From positions 1 through 6,190 of the forward strand of contig JAPLTI010000242.1 in assembly GCA_026398285.1 (NCBI GenBank): 6,190 bases of DNA, read 5' to 3'. Positions 4,354-6,190 of the stretch are shown here, piece after piece. The notes below the pieces were generated by a model. It did no database searches. It was not told where the DNA came from and saw only the letters and a list, made by a program, of their open reading frames with translations. Position 1 is the stretch's first letter, and every line of letters begins with the position of its first letter. Origin of the DNA: Verrucomicrobiota bacterium. Its GTDB lineage: Bacteria > Verrucomicrobiota > Verrucomicrobiia > Chthoniobacterales > Terrimicrobiaceae. A program made the translations under genes and the position numbers.

Positions 4354-6190
4354 ATGATTGTTCTCCGACTCGCTCTGGCGCTTGCTTTTTTGTTTTTTGC
4401 GGCGTTGCCGGTTTCAGCGCAGCTTCACGGTGGCAAGGCGCTGGTGAAGGCCAGTCTTCTTGCAGACACGACGGCCATCGTTCCAGGGCAGCCGTTCCAG
4501 GTTGGCCTCTTGCTGGAAATGGCGCCCGGTTGGCACACTTACTGGGAATACAGCGGCGATTCTGGACTGCCCACTACGATTGAATGGAGCCTTCCGCCGG
4601 GCTTTGCGGCCGGCCCGATCCAGTGGCCTGTGCCGGAGGCGAAGGTCGAGCCGGGCGACATTCAGGTTTATGCCTACAGCGGACGCGTGTTGCTTCTCAC
4701 CACGATCAATCCGCCGCTCGATGTGTCTGGAAATGTTACACTGCGGGCTGCCGCATCTTGGCTTGTGTGCGAGAAGATTTGTGTGCCTGGCGGAGCTGAA
4801 CTGGAGTTGGCACTTCCCGTTGGAAAGTCGGCAGCGCCGGCAAATGCGGCGCTCTTTGAAGAATTCAGCTCCCGGCTGCCATCGAATGAGCCGCCGCCTT
4901 TTGAGTTGGTCTGGAAACGAACGGGGGATGTCCTCTCGCTGCAAGTCAAAGGAGCGCCCGCTGCCACGCCGCTCTCGCTCTATCCTCTTCCTGCAAAAAA
5001 CCAAATCGTGGGCCATCCCGCGTTTGAGGCGCCGGACACGCTGACCATCAAGGCTCCGAGTCCCTTCACTGGCGTGCTGTCGGCGGGTGAAGGCCCGGCT
5101 CGGCGGGCGTGGTTTGTTTCGGATACAGCTTCCGTCGAACCTGTCGCCACTGGCCAGTCATCCACACTCTCGCTTTGGGTCGCTCTGTTTTACGGATTTC
5201 TTGGAGGGCTCATTCTGAATCTCATGCCGTGCGTATTGTCGGTGATTTCGTTGAAAATCTTCGGCTTCATCAAGCAGGCTGGAGACTCGCGACGCAGCAT
5301 TCTTCTGCACGGGGTCGCCTTCGCTGCCGGCATCTTCGTTTGGTTCCTCGGACTCGCAATTGTGATCATCGCCCTGAAGTCGGGCGGCGCCGAGGTGACA
5401 TGGGCGTTTCAGTTTCAAAACCCATGGTTCAATGTGGTCATCGGCTCCGTGGTGTTTGTCTTCGCGCTGAACCTGGCCGGTGTTTTCGAATTCGTTCTCC
5501 CCGGCCGGGCTTCGAATGCGATGGAATCCGCTGGCTCCACTAGCGGCCTCGCGGGTTCTTTTTTTCAAGGCGTCTTCGCCACGCTTCTGGCGACGCCCTG
5601 CACAGCGCCATTTCTGGGCAGCGCGCTGGGATTCGCTTTTAGTCAATCAGCGGCCGTCATCCTGGCCATGTTTGCAGCGGTGGCATTCGGCATGGCCATT
5701 CCTTACCTCATCCTCAGCGCAAGTCCCGGATGGCTGAAATTCCTGCCGCGTCCCGGCGTCTGGATGGAACGCCTCAAGCAATTCATGGCTTTTCCACTTC
5801 TTGCCACACTGGTTTGGATCCTCTCCATCCTCGGCGGGCAACGCGGCACGGATGGCGTGATCTGGTTCTGCGCCTTTCTTCTCTGTCTTGCCTTCGCCTG
5901 CTGGCTTCTCGGCTCCTTCTGCGGACCGCTTGCATCGCGCGCCAAGCGAACAACAGTGCTTCTCTTCATCCTGGCCACACTCGGTCTCGGGGGATGGTAT
6001 TTCCTCGGGAAAAAATTCGCCCATGTTGGCCTGCAAACTATGGATCGCATCGCGTGGGTTCCATTTTCAAAAACACGGGTTGAAGAAGAACTCTCTGCGG
6101 GCCGCTCGGTCTTCGTCGATTTCACAGCCGACTGGTGCATCACCTGCAAATTCAACGAACGCACCGCCATCGACACCCCGGCCATCCGTG
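4354..6190 (+). CDS. DsbD/ScsB-family thiol:disulfide reductase (3' end outside window)
   Basis: Predicted inner-membrane protein that passes electrons from cytoplasmic thioredoxin to disulfides outside the cytoplasm. The frame runs without a stop to the window end, giving 612 codons; most of the thioredoxin domain is missing. ATG 4354 (GTG 4351 possible) opens a signal peptide MIVLRLALALAFLFF, with cleavage likely after VSA (22). Residues about 35-150 form the DsbC/DsbD-like N-terminal domain (GWHTYWEYSGDSGLP) with the pair C139/C143 in CEKIC. Residues about 274-555 form a CcdA-like membrane domain of roughly eight helices, with the essential-type cysteines C293 in LNLMPCVLS and C416 in ATPCTAPFLG. 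The C-terminal thioredoxin domain starts near 575 and shows C595/C598 in DWCITC. All three cysteine pairs of the relay are thus present. The N-terminal domain resembles ScsB more than classical DsbD. MPCVLS has Ser where Pro is common. The Shine-Dalgarno sequence is weak (GAAG 4346-4349). Confidence 0.93.
   Translation, partial: MIVLRLALALAFLFFAALPVSAQLHGGKALVKASLLADTTAIVPGQPFQVGLLLEMAPGWHTYWEYSGDSGLPTTIEWSLPPGFAAGPIQWPVPEAKVEPGDIQVYAYSGRVLLLTTINPPLDVSGNVTLRAAASWLVCEKICVPGGAELELALPVGKSAAPANAALFEEFSSRLPSNEPPPFELVWKRTGDVLSLQVKGAPAATPLSLYPLPAKNQIVGHPAFEAPDTLTIKAPSPFTGVLSAGEGPARRAWFVSDTASVEPVATGQSSTLSLWVALFYGFLGGLILNLMPCVLSVISLKIFGFIKQAGDSRRSILLHGVAFAAGIFVWFLGLAIVIIALKSGGAEVTWAFQFQNPWFNVVIGSVVFVFALNLAGVFEFVLPGRASNAMESAGSTSGLAGSFFQGVFATLLATPCTAPFLGSALGFAFSQSAAVILAMFAAVAFGMAIPYLILSASPGWLKFLPRPGVWMERLKQFMAFPLLATLVWILSILGGQRGTDGVIWFCAFLLCLAFACWLLGSFCGPLASRAKRTTVLLFILATLGLGGWYFLGKKFAHVGLQTMDRIAWVPFSKTRVEEELSAGRSVFVDFTADWCITCKFNERTAIDTPAIR

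Overview
The window reads as a GC-rich bacterial chromosome segment with four protein-coding genes, all on the + strand, separated by repeat-rich intergenic DNA. A surface protein with autotransporter-type beta-strand repeats and a PEP-CTERM anchor, an IS66-family element, a secreted HAD phosphatase and a ScsB-type DsbD protein together suggest Verrucomicrobiota or a relative in the PVC group. This is inferred from gene content; there is no rRNA or other marker gene here.

Layout: (1) 1-856 is the 3' part of an IS66-family insertion sequence. It holds the C-terminal 227 residues of the transposase, then the right end of the element, whose last 88 bp are present twice in perfect tandem (681-768 and 769-856). 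(2) 995-2743 encodes a 582-residue exported repeat protein: signal peptide, five 45-48 residue tandem modules, one PATR-type beta-strand repeat, a C-terminal region of the kind found in PEP-CTERM proteins, then VPEPG, a hydrophobic helix and a basic tail. (3) 2744-2996 is a short AT-richer intergenic stretch followed by one copy of a 50-bp repeat. (4) 2997-3986 encodes an exported HAD-superfamily phosphatase with all four motifs visible. (5) 3987-4353 is gene-free but structured: a second copy of the 50-bp repeat, a 25-bp exact copy of a piece of the PEP-CTERM gene, an 8-bp-stem hairpin and a 38-bp near-perfect palindrome. (6) 4354 to the window end encodes most of a DsbD/ScsB-like thiol:disulfide reductase, cut by the window edge just after the thioredoxin WCITC motif.

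The genes do not form an obvious pathway or operon: each is separated by at least 250 bp. What they share is location, since the three cellular genes all encode exported or membrane proteins. The less ordinary content is the repeat structure: a duplicated IS end, recently amplified coding modules, repeats on both sides of the phosphatase gene, and PEP-CTERM-gene sequence in noncoding DNA. I see no tRNA, rRNA, CRISPR array or clear riboswitch, and no gene cluster that looks like an undescribed system.
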